Below, piece by piece: positions 23,743-33,420 of a stretch of DNA of 64,000 nucleotides. Position 1 is the stretch's first letter. Each line of letters starts with the position of its first letter. The stretch spans positions 310,001-374,000 of the forward strand of contig JAXKVY010000001.1 of the NCBI GenBank assembly GCA_036172455.1. Direction: 5' to 3'. A program made the position numbers and the translations under genes. Below the pieces are notes generated by a model. It saw only the letters and a list, made by a program, of their open reading frames with translations, was not told the DNA's origin and did not search any database. This DNA is from Candidatus Izemoplasma sp. (GTDB taxonomy: Bacteria > Bacillota_I > Bacilli_A > Izemoplasmatales > Izemoplasmataceae).

Positions 23743-26160
23743 TTATTCTTGGGCCTCAATGACAATCCGATACAAATCTATATATTTCCGTGCTTGGCGC
23801 TTTAAACTGTAATCCGTTTTCATTGCCCGTTTTTGCATGGTGTCCCAAAGGTCAGGGTGGTTAAAAAAGACATCTTTCGCGGTATCAATTGTTTGGGCTA
23901 AATCATACCCATCATAATTATAGAATTTAAACCCATTCCCACTTCCCGTGATTGGGTCATAATTATCAACTGTATCTGAGAGCCCACCTGTATCTCTTAC
24001 GATCGGTAATGTCCCATACTTAAGGGCAATCATCTGACCAAGACCACATGGCTCATACCGACTTGGCATTAAGAACGCATCCGCGCCTGCATAAATATAA
24101 TTGGGTACAGTTCCATCATAACTTAAGTTTAAACGTACTTGGTTTGGGTACTGTTTCTCTATATTACGTAAAGCCTTTTTATAATGGGAATCCCCCTCAC
24201 CAAGTAACACAAACTGAACACGGTCATCTTTAAGAACATCAGGTAAGACATTTAGTATAATATCAAAGCCTTTTTGTTCTACAATCCGTGTGACCATCCC
24301 TATTACAAAGGTATCATCACCTTTTGGAAGATTCATAATATCCTGTAAATAGGTTTTATTGGCGATTTTGTCATCACGACTACCGATTTGATATTGGGTA
24401 TGAATGAGTTGGTCACGCTGTGGGTTTAACGAACTACTGATCCCATTTAAGATGCCAAAGAAATCGCGTTCACGTTTTATAATAAAGTAGGTTAAGTTCT
24501 TACCATAATATTCATACTTAAGCTCTTCTTTATAGGTAGGTGATACGGTTGATAGTTTTGTTGCTGTATCAATTCCGATTTCTAAAATATTAATTGTTTC
24601 AGCGCGGAAGACAAAGTTTTTAATATTTAGTTTCTGAATCACATCGTTGCTTACTTGACCTTGATACTCAACATTATGTATCGTTAACAAGGTTTTTAAC
24701 CCCTGGTGTTTTGAGTTATCAAGAATCAATGGAATCAGTGATGTGTGCCAGTCATGAATATGAACTAAATCAAAATCATCGATATAATCAAACAGATTAA
24801 CAACTGCTTGGTTAAAAAATGCGAATCTGTCTGGATCATTATCATACCCATAGATTTTGTCAGTATCAAAGAAATCAAAACTTTCAATAAAATAGAACCG
24901 TACGTTTTTGTATAGCCGTGTAAATATGGTTGTCTTGTATTGTTTGTCACCATAGGTTACGACCATTGAAAAGTCACGTTTAATGGTTTCACTAAAATCA
25001 TCTTTAATACGATTATAGTAAGGAATGATAACAGTCACATCAACACCGAGTCGCACTAAGTTACGTGATAATCCACCAATAACATCCGCTAAGCCACCGC
25101 GTTTCATAAATGGATAAGCTTCACTTGCCACCATACAGACCCGAATTTGATCAAAGTTAGTAACTACTTGGCGTTTTTGTGAAATATAAGGAAAATCTTT
25201 CGTACCATTAATATAAGTATCTGCTTTCACAACGGTGCGTTTATCTAAAATGACATTTTCCAAATAAGCGCCTTCTTCGATAAAGCAATTGGACATAATA
25301 TAGCTATTTTTAATGGTCGTGTTTTTTTTAATCACAACATCACGACCAACAATCGTTCGCTCTAAATTACCATCAATGATACTTCCTGATGCTACTGCTG
25401 AGTTTTCAATTTTCGCATGATTTAAATATTTAGCTGGCGGAGCCGTTTTTTCTTTCGAAAAAATATGAACATCTGGTTTAAATATGTTACGTCCACTATC
25501 AAAATGTAACATGTCCAGGTTAGTTATTAAAAAGTCATCGAGCGTTTCTATCAACTGCGTATAACTATCGTGTTGGTATATATTTACCGTTAAACTTGGA
25601 CTATAAGCAACCACATCTAACATCGTTCTATACTGTAACGAATCAGCTGTTTCAATTAAATCAATCAACCGTTTTTTAGATACAATATAGGTTCTTAAGC
25701 GATTGTTTTGATGCATCACTTCCGTGATATCTTTTTGTGAGGCAATATGCGCTTCTAGCACGTCGTTAAAATCAATACTCCATACAATGCTAGATGGCAT
25801 AATAATAGCGTATTCCTGCGTTGAGCGTAAAAAGAACTCAATATGTTCTGACATCCGTTGAAAGGTGATCATTTTACCAGGCATAATATATGCATTTTTA
25901 GGCGGTAAAATAAACAAACCATCCCGACGTCTATCTAAATCCCAACGTTTCCCACTCCCTACATGATCTTGTAAAGAACGATAGTTCCCGTAAGGAAAAA
26001 TTGCCACATTCGTTATCCGTGAATTACGAATATTGGATAACGTAAAATCAATAAGACGAAATTTACCAAAAAATGGTAATGCCCCTGGCATTCGGTGCAG
26101 CGTTAAACTTTCAAAATTGCCTTTATAAGTCGCATCAACAATCGCTAATAGTTCAGCCAT
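23743..26160 (-). CDS. glgDA: GlgD-GlgA fusion: ADP-glucose pyrophosphorylase-like domain joined to glycogen synthase
   Basis: One 805-residue frame joins two proteins that are normally separate. Residues 1 to about 333 are GlgD-like, a non-catalytic regulatory partner of GlgC: ALPFFGKFRLIDFTLSNIRN without the GGxGTRL pyrophosphorylase loop, then a left-handed beta-helix (IENSAVASGSIIDGNLERT). From about 340 a complete GT5 glycogen synthase follows: VCMVASEAYPFMKRGGLADV (usual KTGGL is KRGGL here), HIHDWHTSLIP, TIHNVEYQGQV, GMVTRIVEQKGFDII and PSRYEPCGLGQMIALKYG. The ATG at 26160 overlaps the glgC stop by 8 bases. No stop or frame change separates the parts. The fusion would tether ADP-glucose production to polymer extension (inference). 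Confidence 0.93.
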   Translation of the reverse strand: MAELLAIVDATYKGNFESLTLHRMPGALPFFGKFRLIDFTLSNIRNSRITNVAIFPYGNYRSLQDHVGSGKRWDLDRRRDGLFILPPKNAYIMPGKMITFQRMSEHIEFFLRSTQEYAIIMPSSIVWSIDFNDVLEAHIASQKDITEVMHQNNRLRTYIVSKKRLIDLIETADSLQYRTMLDVVAYSPSLTVNIYQHDSYTQLIETLDDFLITNLDMLHFDSGRNIFKPDVHIFSKEKTAPPAKYLNHAKIENSAVASGSIIDGNLERTIVGRDVVIKKNTTIKNSYIMSNCFIEEGAYLENVILDKRTVVKADTYINGTKDFPYISQKRQVVTNFDQIRVCMVASEAYPFMKRGGLADVIGGLSRNLVRLGVDVTVIIPYYNRIKDDFSETIKRDFSMVVTYGDKQYKTTIFTRLYKNVRFYFIESFDFFDTDKIYGYDNDPDRFAFFNQAVVNLFDYIDDFDLVHIHDWHTSLIPLILDNSKHQGLKTLLTIHNVEYQGQVSNDVIQKLNIKNFVFRAETINILEIGIDTATKLSTVSPTYKEELKYEYYGKNLTYFIIKRERDFFGILNGISSSLNPQRDQLIHTQYQIGSRDDKIANKTYLQDIMNLPKGDDTFVIGMVTRIVEQKGFDIILNVLPDVLKDDRVQFVLLGEGDSHYKKALRNIEKQYPNQVRLNLSYDGTVPNYIYAGADAFLMPSRYEPCGLGQMIALKYGTLPIVRDTGGLSDTVDNYDPITGSGNGFKFYNYDGYDLAQTIDTAKDVFFNHPDLWDTMQKRAMKTDYSLKRQARKYIDLYRIVIEAQE

Positions 26161-27283
26161 TTTTCTCACCCAGTTTCCATAAAAACTCATTATCAACAAC
26201 GGTAATCTCATCAAATTCTAGTTTTGTTTTAGGAAGCAGTACACTGCCTTTTAAAATGATAGCATTCTTGATGAAACACCCTTTCCCAATACGGACGTTT
26301 TCAAAGATAATTGAATCTTTAACAATACTGTCGATTCCCATATAAATGCCACTCCCTAATATACTATGGTATACATCCCCATAGAGTAAACACCCATCAG
26401 CGATGAGTGAGTTATTAATCTGTGATTGTTCACCGATATGATGCGGTGGCAAATTCGAACTTTTGGTATACACAGGAAAGTCCAAATATTCATGTAATTT
26501 TAAATAATGGGGATTGTCTAATAAATCCATGTTCGCATCATACAAACTTTTTACGGTTCCGACATCACGAAAGTACCCTTTAAATGGATAGGCGTAAACT
26601 GCCTTCTTCTCATTTAAAGCAAGGGGTATTATATCATGTCCAAAATCGAATTGGCCGTCTTTTTGTTTGAATAATAACTCTTTTAGGACGTTTGTTTTAA
26701 AGACATAAATACCCATCGATGCTTGGTTGGTTTTAGGATTATCTGGCTTCTCTTCAAAGCTTAAGACTTGATGATTATCATCACAATCTATAATCCCAAA
26801 ACGAGAGGCATCCTGATCTACTGAAAATGTCGCGATGGTAAGATCCGCATGATGTGCTTTATGCGCCTTTAATATGTCACGGTAATCCATTTTATAAATA
26901 TGATCACCACCAAGGACAATCACATGCTTAGGGTCATATTGCGTAATATAATGGAAATGTTGTTGAATCGCATGCGCTGTACCTTTTTGCCATTTTTCGC
27001 CATCACTAGATGTATATGGAGTTAAAAAGGTAATTCCACCATCATTGACATCTAAATCCCATGTGCTACCAAAGGAAATATACCGCATCAACTCATGTGG
27101 TTCATATTGCGTAATAATCCCACAAGTATCAATAGAACTATTGGTTAAGTTGCTTAATACGAAATCAATCAACTTATATTTCCCACCAAACGTCACGGCA
27201 GGTTTTGCCGTGTCTTTTGTGATTTGTTTTAAGCGGGTTCCACGTCCACCTACTAACACCATTGCAACAACATCTTTTTTCAT
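26153..27283 (-). CDS. glgC: Glucose-1-phosphate adenylyltransferase, catalytic subunit
   Basis: Makes ADP-glucose from glucose-1-phosphate and ATP, the committed step of glycogen synthesis. The 376-residue product has the nucleotide-binding LVGGRGTRLKQIT followed by KPAVTFGGKYKLIDF, QYEPHELMRYI, GTAHAIQQ, VIVLGGDHIYKMDY (catalytic Asp), FEEKPDNPK and a C-terminal beta-helix (SLIADGCLLYGDV). It is about 380-430 residues in relatives, so this is complete but on the short side. It stands 11 bases after glgB and overlaps the GlgD-GlgA gene, so the two pyrophosphorylase subunits are co-translated. Confidence 0.97.
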   Translation of the reverse strand: MKKDVVAMVLVGGRGTRLKQITKDTAKPAVTFGGKYKLIDFVLSNLTNSSIDTCGIITQYEPHELMRYISFGSTWDLDVNDGGITFLTPYTSSDGEKWQKGTAHAIQQHFHYITQYDPKHVIVLGGDHIYKMDYRDILKAHKAHHADLTIATFSVDQDASRFGIIDCDDNHQVLSFEEKPDNPKTNQASMGIYVFKTNVLKELLFKQKDGQFDFGHDIIPLALNEKKAVYAYPFKGYFRDVGTVKSLYDANMDLLDNPHYLKLHEYLDFPVYTKSSNLPPHHIGEQSQINNSLIADGCLLYGDVYHSILGSGIYMGIDSIVKDSIIFENVRIGKGCFIKNAIILKGSVLLPKTKLEFDEITVVDNEFLWKLGEKNG

Positions 27284-27294
27284 TTTATCACCTA

Positions 27295-29145
27295 CTAATT
27301 AGGTTTTATAATGGTAATCGATAATGGGCTTAATAAGCATTCTAATGACTGCTCATAGCCATGAATCGATTCATCATTTGTATATAACGTGTCACCATTA
27401 TAAAGATTACTGCCACCATATATATCTTTATCACTATTCATGACTTCTTTGTATGCCCCTTTATTCGGAACACCAAACTTATAGTGTTGATGGACAACAG
27501 GGGTTAAGTTTAAAATAACAATGACAAAATCTTGCTTATCTTTTGCATATCTAATAAAGGTAAAGATAGAGTAGTCGACATTGTTCGCATCAATCCACTC
27601 AAATCCTTCCGTTTGATGATCACATTCATATAATGCTTTATGGTGTTTTACGACATCGTTCATGTCTTTATTAAAACGTTGTGCTCCCTTATGAAGCGGA
27701 TATTGTAAGAGATGCCAGTCCAATTCTGTATAATCCTTCCATTCATGCATTTGGGCAAACTCGCCCCCCATAAATAGCAGTGTTTTTCCTGGATGAGTAA
27801 AAAACAATCCCATTAATGCACGATAATTAGCAAATTTTTGCCAATAATCGCCAGGCATCTTATTGACGAGTGATTTTTTCCCATGAACAACTTCATCATG
27901 GCTTAATGGTAAGACATAATTTTCTGTAAAGGCATAGGTTAATCCAAACGTAATTAAATGGTGATGGTATTTACGATGAACAGGATCTTCTTCAAAATAC
28001 TCAAGTGTATCATTCATCCATCCCATATTCCATTTATAGTTAAAACCAAGTCCACCATGATCGACAGGGTGCGTGACTTTAGGATAAGCTGTTGAATCTT
28101 CAGCAATTAATAACGCATTATCAAACGTTTCAAAAACCTTTTGACTTAAATGACGAATAAACGTCAATGCCCCATCATTAATGCCATTATTGCTGTCACC
28201 TAAGAAATAGATTAAGTTACTTACCGCATCGATGCGGAAGCCATCGACATGGAAGTATTTCATCCAAAACAAGGCATTTGATATTAAATAACTTTGAACT
28301 TCTCCTTTACCAAGGTCTAAATTGGCTGTTCCCCACACTTCATTTTCGCGTTTCCACGCCTCGTCATATTCATATAGAGGTTGTCCATCAAACATGTAAA
28401 GTCCGTGGGCATCTCGACAAATATGACCAGGCACCCAATCGATAATAACTTTGATGTTTTCCTGATGTAAGCGATCAATCAAATACATCAAATCTTTCGG
28501 TACACCAAAGCGGCTAGTTGCGCTGTAATAGCCTGTCCCTTGGTATCCCCAAGATTGATCTAATGGATGCTCCACTAAAGGCATAAATTCGACATGGGTA
28601 AACCCATTCTCTTTTAAATAAGGAATCAATAAATCAACTAGTTCATTGTATTTATGATGTGTGCCATCAGGTTTGACCATCCATGTCCCTAAATGACACT
28701 CATAAATACTCATCTGTTTATCATATGGTCGCTCATCTTCGCGATTATGCATATATTTGGCATCGTTCCAAAAATAGCCATCAATATCATACACTTTACT
28801 TAATTGACCCGGCCGTTCACTTGAGAAAAATGCATAGGGGTCGGCTTTATATAAGACCCGTCCATCATGGGTTTTTATTTCATATTGGTACTCATCCCAT
28901 TCACTTGCTTTCTCAATCTCAATTTGCCAAATACCACTCTCATCGATTTTACGACAATTATGGACCCACGCTTGGTAGTCGTTAAACTCACCTAATACAC
29001 TCACTTCTTTCGCATGTGGTGCCCAAACAGTGAATCTGACACCTACATGGTGTCCGTGATCATCTTTGATAATGTGCGCTCCAAAAACACGATAAGCATC
29101 GTAGAGTTTACCTTGATTAAAGAAATATAAATCGTCTTGATTCAT
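27295..29145 (-). CDS. glgB: 1,4-alpha-glucan branching enzyme (GH13)
   Basis: Introduces alpha-1,6 branches into glycogen. The 616-residue product has an N-terminal CBM48 domain (VRFTVWAPHAKEVSVLGEF), then the GH13 barrel with VIIDWVPGHICRD, nucleophile Asp in FHVDGFRIDAVSNLIY, acid Glu in LIAEDSTAYP, and LPLSHDEVVHGKKSLVNKMP, the branching-enzyme form of the fourth motif. GGAGG precedes the ATG. First of the glgB-glgC-glgDA group; 9 bases separate it from recX upstream. Confidence 0.97.
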   Translation of the reverse strand: MNQDDLYFFNQGKLYDAYRVFGAHIIKDDHGHHVGVRFTVWAPHAKEVSVLGEFNDYQAWVHNCRKIDESGIWQIEIEKASEWDEYQYEIKTHDGRVLYKADPYAFFSSERPGQLSKVYDIDGYFWNDAKYMHNREDERPYDKQMSIYECHLGTWMVKPDGTHHKYNELVDLLIPYLKENGFTHVEFMPLVEHPLDQSWGYQGTGYYSATSRFGVPKDLMYLIDRLHQENIKVIIDWVPGHICRDAHGLYMFDGQPLYEYDEAWKRENEVWGTANLDLGKGEVQSYLISNALFWMKYFHVDGFRIDAVSNLIYFLGDSNNGINDGALTFIRHLSQKVFETFDNALLIAEDSTAYPKVTHPVDHGGLGFNYKWNMGWMNDTLEYFEEDPVHRKYHHHLITFGLTYAFTENYVLPLSHDEVVHGKKSLVNKMPGDYWQKFANYRALMGLFFTHPGKTLLFMGGEFAQMHEWKDYTELDWHLLQYPLHKGAQRFNKDMNDVVKHHKALYECDHQTEGFEWIDANNVDYSIFTFIRYAKDKQDFVIVILNLTPVVHQHYKFGVPNKGAYKEVMNSDKDIYGGSNLYNGDTLYTNDESIHGYEQSLECLLSPLSITIIKPN

Positions 29146-29154
29146 AAGATCCTC

Positions 29155-29913
29155 CTATTCTTCAAGTGTGGCGATTTGTGCACTTGAATATCCTTTTTGT
29201 CGTAACGTTTGTTTCATCGCATATCTACTTACACCTTTGTTGTGTAATTTAGACACATCTTTTTCAAAAGATGATGATTCATCAATCATTTGATCAATTA
29301 TATCCATATGTGCTTGAAAAACTTCATCAATAATATATGATTGAAAACCATAGCGATAAAACTTTTGTTTTAGGCTTTTAATCGCTTTATAATAAGGCTT
29401 TTTTACAGGACGTTGACTCAATTTAATTAACTGTTTACGAATCGTTTCTTTTTGTTCGGGAATATCATAACTGAGTAAGGCCTGATCAATTATAGGTTTG
29501 TCAATTTTCTTTTTGTGTAAGTATTGCCCAATTTTTTTAGGACCATCATGGGAATACATTTTTTTATCTTCTACATACAAACTAGCGTAGCGTTGATCGT
29601 TTAAATAGTTATTTTCTTGTAAGCGATCAATGACTTGTTCGATAACAATTCGGCTATAATCTTTTTTGCGTAAATGTGCTTTTGTTTCCCCAACCGTTCG
29701 CATTTGCCTTGTCACATAACTCAGTGCCTGTTGATAGGCAAGGTCAAAATTAGCGCCTTGTCTAATCTCTTTTATCTCATTTGGCTCTAGTTCTTTTTGG
29801 ACATACAAATGGTATTGACTTAGGGTCTGTTCACTCACATCAAATGCAATACGGTTTGATAATGTAATCCGATAGCCATTTGTCTGTTTGTGAATATCTG
29901 TAATTTTAATCAT
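29155..29913 (-). CDS. recX: Regulatory protein RecX
   Basis: RecX modulates RecA filaments. The 252-residue product is a long Bacillota-type RecX built of three-helix repeats: ALSYVTRQMRTVGETKAHLR, VIDRLQENNYLNDQRYASLY (the conserved L.D..(F/Y)A..Y motif), and later YGFQSYIIDEVF and KGYSSAQIATLEE. It overlaps the ctpA-like gene by 8 bases. RecA is not in the window. Confidence 0.9.
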   Translation of the reverse strand: MIKITDIHKQTNGYRITLSNRIAFDVSEQTLSQYHLYVQKELEPNEIKEIRQGANFDLAYQQALSYVTRQMRTVGETKAHLRKKDYSRIVIEQVIDRLQENNYLNDQRYASLYVEDKKMYSHDGPKKIGQYLHKKKIDKPIIDQALLSYDIPEQKETIRKQLIKLSQRPVKKPYYKAIKSLKQKFYRYGFQSYIIDEVFQAHMDIIDQMIDESSSFEKDVSKLHNKGVSRYAMKQTLRQKGYSSAQIATLEE

Positions 29914-31384
29914 TGTTACTGAAGTAATCTAAGGCTGCTTGTAACTGTGAATCGTTACTTGGGTTATCACGGAATGCATCTAGTGCTGCATTGATGACAG
30001 TTAAAGTAGCTTCATCAATCATACCCGTTGCGGGGATGTTATGATCATTTTGAATATTGATAATAGCACTGTAGGTATCCTGGTCAAAATAACCATCCGT
30101 TCTGACGTTATATCCCATGGTATTAATGATTTGTTGTACATTGGCAATACGGGGATCGACCGTGTCGACTTGTAGTGGACCTTCGTCTATTAAAAAGACT
30201 TTATAGGCTGTTTCAGCACCTGTTGGTTCGACGATGATATCCGGTGTAATGCCATCCGTACCACCATTAAAATGGACCCAATTCCCTTCACTTGTAATCC
30301 ATTTACCAATGGATATATGTAACCGATCCCCCACTGTTGCTTGAACAACCATGTCCGTCTGCATGGTCCCTTTACCGTATGTCACTGTTCCGACTAAAGG
30401 ATAATTCCCTTGTTCTTGCATAGCACTTGCAAAAACTTCTGATGCACTGGCACTATTTTGATTGACAAGCGTAACGATATCATAGGGCTTTGGTGTACTA
30501 TTAGATGCATAATAATTGTTACTGAAGAATTCTCCATCAGAATAATATTCAGTTGAGAACATTGGCTTCCCATTATCCACTAAAAACTCATTCATCATAT
30601 TGTACACTGTCGATAAATGGCCACCGCCATTATTTCGTAAATCAATAACTAATCCATCTATATTTTGCGCTTCTAAGGCTGTGATTGCATCATGAAATTT
30701 ATTGGCTGTTTCATCGCCAAATTGCGTGACTTCAATATAGCCAAGTTTTTGTCCGTTTTTGTTAAATACTTGATAATTAACACTGGCATTTTGGATTACG
30801 GCGCGGGTCATGGTTAATTGAATAATATTATCAACACCTTGACGGAAAATACCAATAACGACATCCGTACCTTCTTCTCCTAAAATCATGTTGATGGTGT
30901 CATAAAAGTTTTGCTCAGTAATATCCACCCCATCAACACTCACAATGATATCATTAGGTAAGATGCCAGCTTCTTCGGCTGGGCCACCTTCCATCACATC
31001 TTCAACAATGATTTGCCCTTCAACAAAGCTCACGCGAACGCCAATGCCGACATAACTTTCTTCAAACCCACTTTGAAATTGTGAGTATTCTTCATAGTCA
31101 AAATAACTTGAATGTGGGTCATTTAATGCATCAAACATCCCGTTCACTGCGCCTTCCATTAACAAGTCTCTTGATGGTTGTGTATAATGATTTTCCATCA
31201 ATGATTCTAAAACTTCTAAGAAAACTTCATCGGTAATGGTTGTTGCACCGTCTTCATTTAACGGCGGATTTTCATCTTGATTGCCCGTATCCTGTGGTTC
31301 AACTGTATCCATGTTGTACCCAATATAAAAACTGGTTCCTATTGCGACGATGAAGGCTAATAAACCTACTAATCGTTTACTCAT
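29906..31384 (-). CDS. C-terminal processing peptidase (S41) with PDZ and peptidoglycan-binding domains
   Basis: A membrane-anchored Ser/Lys protease acting outside the cytoplasm. The 492 residues show an N-terminal signal anchor (VGLLAFIVAIGTSFYIGYNM), a PDZ domain (YVGIGVRVSFVEGQIIVEDV..ILPNDIIVSVDG), the S41 core with catalytic Ser in NQNSASASEVFASA and Lys in VTYGKGTMQ, and a C-terminal PG_binding_1 domain (VQQIINTMGYNVRTDGYFD). This is the CtpA/CtpB layout of Bacillota. Its ATG overlaps the stop of the YitT gene by 4 bases. Substrate unknown. Confidence 0.93.
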   Translation of the reverse strand: MSKRLVGLLAFIVAIGTSFYIGYNMDTVEPQDTGNQDENPPLNEDGATTITDEVFLEVLESLMENHYTQPSRDLLMEGAVNGMFDALNDPHSSYFDYEEYSQFQSGFEESYVGIGVRVSFVEGQIIVEDVMEGGPAEEAGILPNDIIVSVDGVDITEQNFYDTINMILGEEGTDVVIGIFRQGVDNIIQLTMTRAVIQNASVNYQVFNKNGQKLGYIEVTQFGDETANKFHDAITALEAQNIDGLVIDLRNNGGGHLSTVYNMMNEFLVDNGKPMFSTEYYSDGEFFSNNYYASNSTPKPYDIVTLVNQNSASASEVFASAMQEQGNYPLVGTVTYGKGTMQTDMVVQATVGDRLHISIGKWITSEGNWVHFNGGTDGITPDIIVEPTGAETAYKVFLIDEGPLQVDTVDPRIANVQQIINTMGYNVRTDGYFDQDTYSAIINIQNDHNIPATGMIDEATLTVINAALDAFRDNPSNDSQLQAALDYFSNND

Positions 31385-32268
31385 AAATCATCACTCTCTC
31401 TTTCTAAAAATTCACCATGTATTTCTGTAGCCGGGGTGACATACACAAATGCCGTCTCATCAATATGGCTAATTACATTTCTCACTAAATAATATTCTCG
31501 TTTAGTAATGACTGTAATCAGCATTATTTTTTTGGACTCTGAGTACCCACCCTTAATCGGTACTTCTGTCACACCACGACTAATAGAATCATAAATTGAT
31601 TTTTTGATCTCCTGTGGATAATCTGTAATAATTTGTAAGGCTTTTTTCGAAGTACCCCCGACAACCACCATGTCCGCAACTTTACCGCTAATCGCAATCG
31701 CGATTATCGCATAAAGCCCAACAAGTACACTCCCAGATTGGGAAAAGACAATAGTTCCTGCAAGGACAATTAAGCCATCAATTAAATACACACTAAAACT
31801 GATTGGTAAATTAAACACGCGGTTTAAGATTTTAACGGGTATGTCTGTTCCTCCGCTTGTACCACCATATTTAAGCACATAGCCAAAACCAAGTCCAAGT
31901 AGTGCCCCACCAAAAGTGACCGCAATGACATAGTCATTTTCGATATTTAATAAGGGCACAAACTGTTCTAAGATGAACAGGACAAAAGGAAACAGAAGGC
32001 TGCCATAGATACTTCTAAGAAATAGTTTTGTGCCTAAGACAATCCAGCCAACCAACAATAACACCATATTCATCGCAAATACGGTGAGAGAAATTGAAAT
32101 CTTACTTGATACTTCATTCAGTATCATACCGATTCCAGTAACCCCTCCAGCAACTAAATCAACAGGAATTAAAAAGAAATAAAACCCTGAAGCCATCAAA
32201 ATAATACCTAATGAAATCCATCCGTAACGTTCAGGATGACTAATAGGACGTATCCGGTGTTTATCCAT
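31381..32268 (-). CDS. YitT-family membrane protein
   Basis: A 295-residue protein with about five to six membrane helices (from about residue 16, WISLGIILMASGFYFFLIP) and a C-terminal soluble DUF2179 domain (KKALQIITDYPQEIKKSI..RGVTEVPIKGGYSES). Family signs are DLVAGGVTGIGMIL and KYGGTSGGTDIPVKIL. Function of the family is not established; transport is often supposed. It starts 8 bases inside the prfB end and overlaps the protease gene. Confidence 0.9.
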   Translation of the reverse strand: MDKHRIRPISHPERYGWISLGIILMASGFYFFLIPVDLVAGGVTGIGMILNEVSSKISISLTVFAMNMVLLLVGWIVLGTKLFLRSIYGSLLFPFVLFILEQFVPLLNIENDYVIAVTFGGALLGLGFGYVLKYGGTSGGTDIPVKILNRVFNLPISFSVYLIDGLIVLAGTIVFSQSGSVLVGLYAIIAIAISGKVADMVVVGGTSKKALQIITDYPQEIKKSIYDSISRGVTEVPIKGGYSESKKIMLITVITKREYYLVRNVISHIDETAFVYVTPATEIHGEFLERESDDL

Positions 32269-33370
32269 TATGATCGTCCTTTTGTTGCTGTGTTAGATAG
32301 GCTTTGATGAATGGATCTAAATCGCCATCCATAACTTTATCGACATTCCCTGTCTCGTGATTTGTACGATGGTCCTTAACCATTGAGTAAGGATGCATAA
32401 CATATGAACGTATCTGACTTCCAAAAGAGTTAGAAATATCGGTAGACCGATATTTTGCAATATTTTCTTGTTGTTCTTCTAACGCTTTTTGATATAATTT
32501 ACCTTTTAAAATTTGCATTGCCTTATCTTTGTTTTTAATTTGCGACCGTTCATTTTGTACTGTCACAACGATATGAGTAGGTATATGGGTAATCCGTACA
32601 GCACTATCGGTGGTATTAACACTTTGTCCCCCTGCACCACTTGAGCGATAGGTATCAATTTTTAAATCTTTGTCATCAATGTCGATGTCAATATCGCCCT
32701 CAAATTCAGGAATCACTGTAACACTAGCAAAAGACGTATGACGTCTTCCGCCACTATCGAACGGACTAATTCTAACTAAACGGTGAACACCATGTTCTGC
32801 TTTTAAGTAGCCGTAGGCATTATCGCCACGAATCGCAAAAGTAGCACTTTTAATCCCTGCTTCATCCCCAGCTTGGTAATCTAGCACTTCCTGAGTGTAG
32901 CCACTACTTGCGGCATAACGGTTATACATCCGATAAAGCATACTTGCCCAATCTTGTGATTCCGTACCACCAGCTCCTGGATGAATTTCTAAAATCGCAT
33001 TTAAATCATCATATTCCTCTGATAATAACAACAGAATCTCTAAGTTTTCGGCTCGTTTTGTCAGTTGTTTATCATATGTCTCGATATCATCTAGTAAACT
33101 CGCATCTTCTTCAACTAACTCTTTTGATAATTGCAAGTTTTCAATCAAATCATCATATGCCGCTATTTGGTCATAACGTTTTTTTAACCGCTTTAATTGT
33201 TGAATAATATGATTAGCTTCTTGTGGGTTATCCCAAAAAGAAGCATCATAGGTTTGTTTTTGTAACGAATCAATCTCATTTTTTAATGCCTCGAGATCGA
33301 TTAAATTATGGATTTTTTCTTGTTCATTTAAATGGCTTTGAACAATGCCTTTAACATCAGATAGTTGCAT
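32261..33370 (-). CDS. prfB: Peptide chain release factor 2, uninterrupted frame
   Basis: Recognises UGA and UAA stop codons. The 369-residue product has the peptidyl-transferase loop GAGGQSVNTTDSAVRI and the stop-recognition tripeptide SPF in VRISPFDSGGRRHTSF. The N-terminus (IDLEALKNEIDSLQKQTYDASFW after residue 23) is encoded without a break, so the +1 frameshift at codon ~25 used for autoregulation in most bacteria is absent. Its presence shows that UGA is a stop here. Position downstream of secA is standard for Bacillota. Confidence 0.97.
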   Translation of the reverse strand: MQLSDVKGIVQSHLNEQEKIHNLIDLEALKNEIDSLQKQTYDASFWDNPQEANHIIQQLKRLKKRYDQIAAYDDLIENLQLSKELVEEDASLLDDIETYDKQLTKRAENLEILLLLSEEYDDLNAILEIHPGAGGTESQDWASMLYRMYNRYAASSGYTQEVLDYQAGDEAGIKSATFAIRGDNAYGYLKAEHGVHRLVRISPFDSGGRRHTSFASVTVIPEFEGDIDIDIDDKDLKIDTYRSSGAGGQSVNTTDSAVRITHIPTHIVVTVQNERSQIKNKDKAMQILKGKLYQKALEEQQENIAKYRSTDISNSFGSQIRSYVMHPYSMVKDHRTNHETGNVDKVMDGDLDPFIKAYLTQQQKDDHNG

Positions 33371-33387
33371 AATTAATCACCTTCAAG

Positions 33388-33417
33388 AAAGACCCTAGGA
33401 TATCCCTTCGGGTCTTT
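33388..33417 (-). terminator. Possible weak terminator between secA and prfB
   Basis: An 8-bp stem (AAAGACCC/GGGTCTTT) with a 14-base loop just after the secA stop. Only TTT follows on the minus strand, so termination may be partial or the hairpin may protect the message. Confidence 0.4.
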
Positions 33418-33420
33418 ATT

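Noticed and set aside
24765-24953. Minus-strand frame within the GlgD-GlgA gene
   Set aside because: It is a shifted reading of the glycogen synthase domain (around HIHDWHTS), without a start site. The frames at 44557, 45547, 55678, 59079, 61169 and 62510 are rejected for the same reason.
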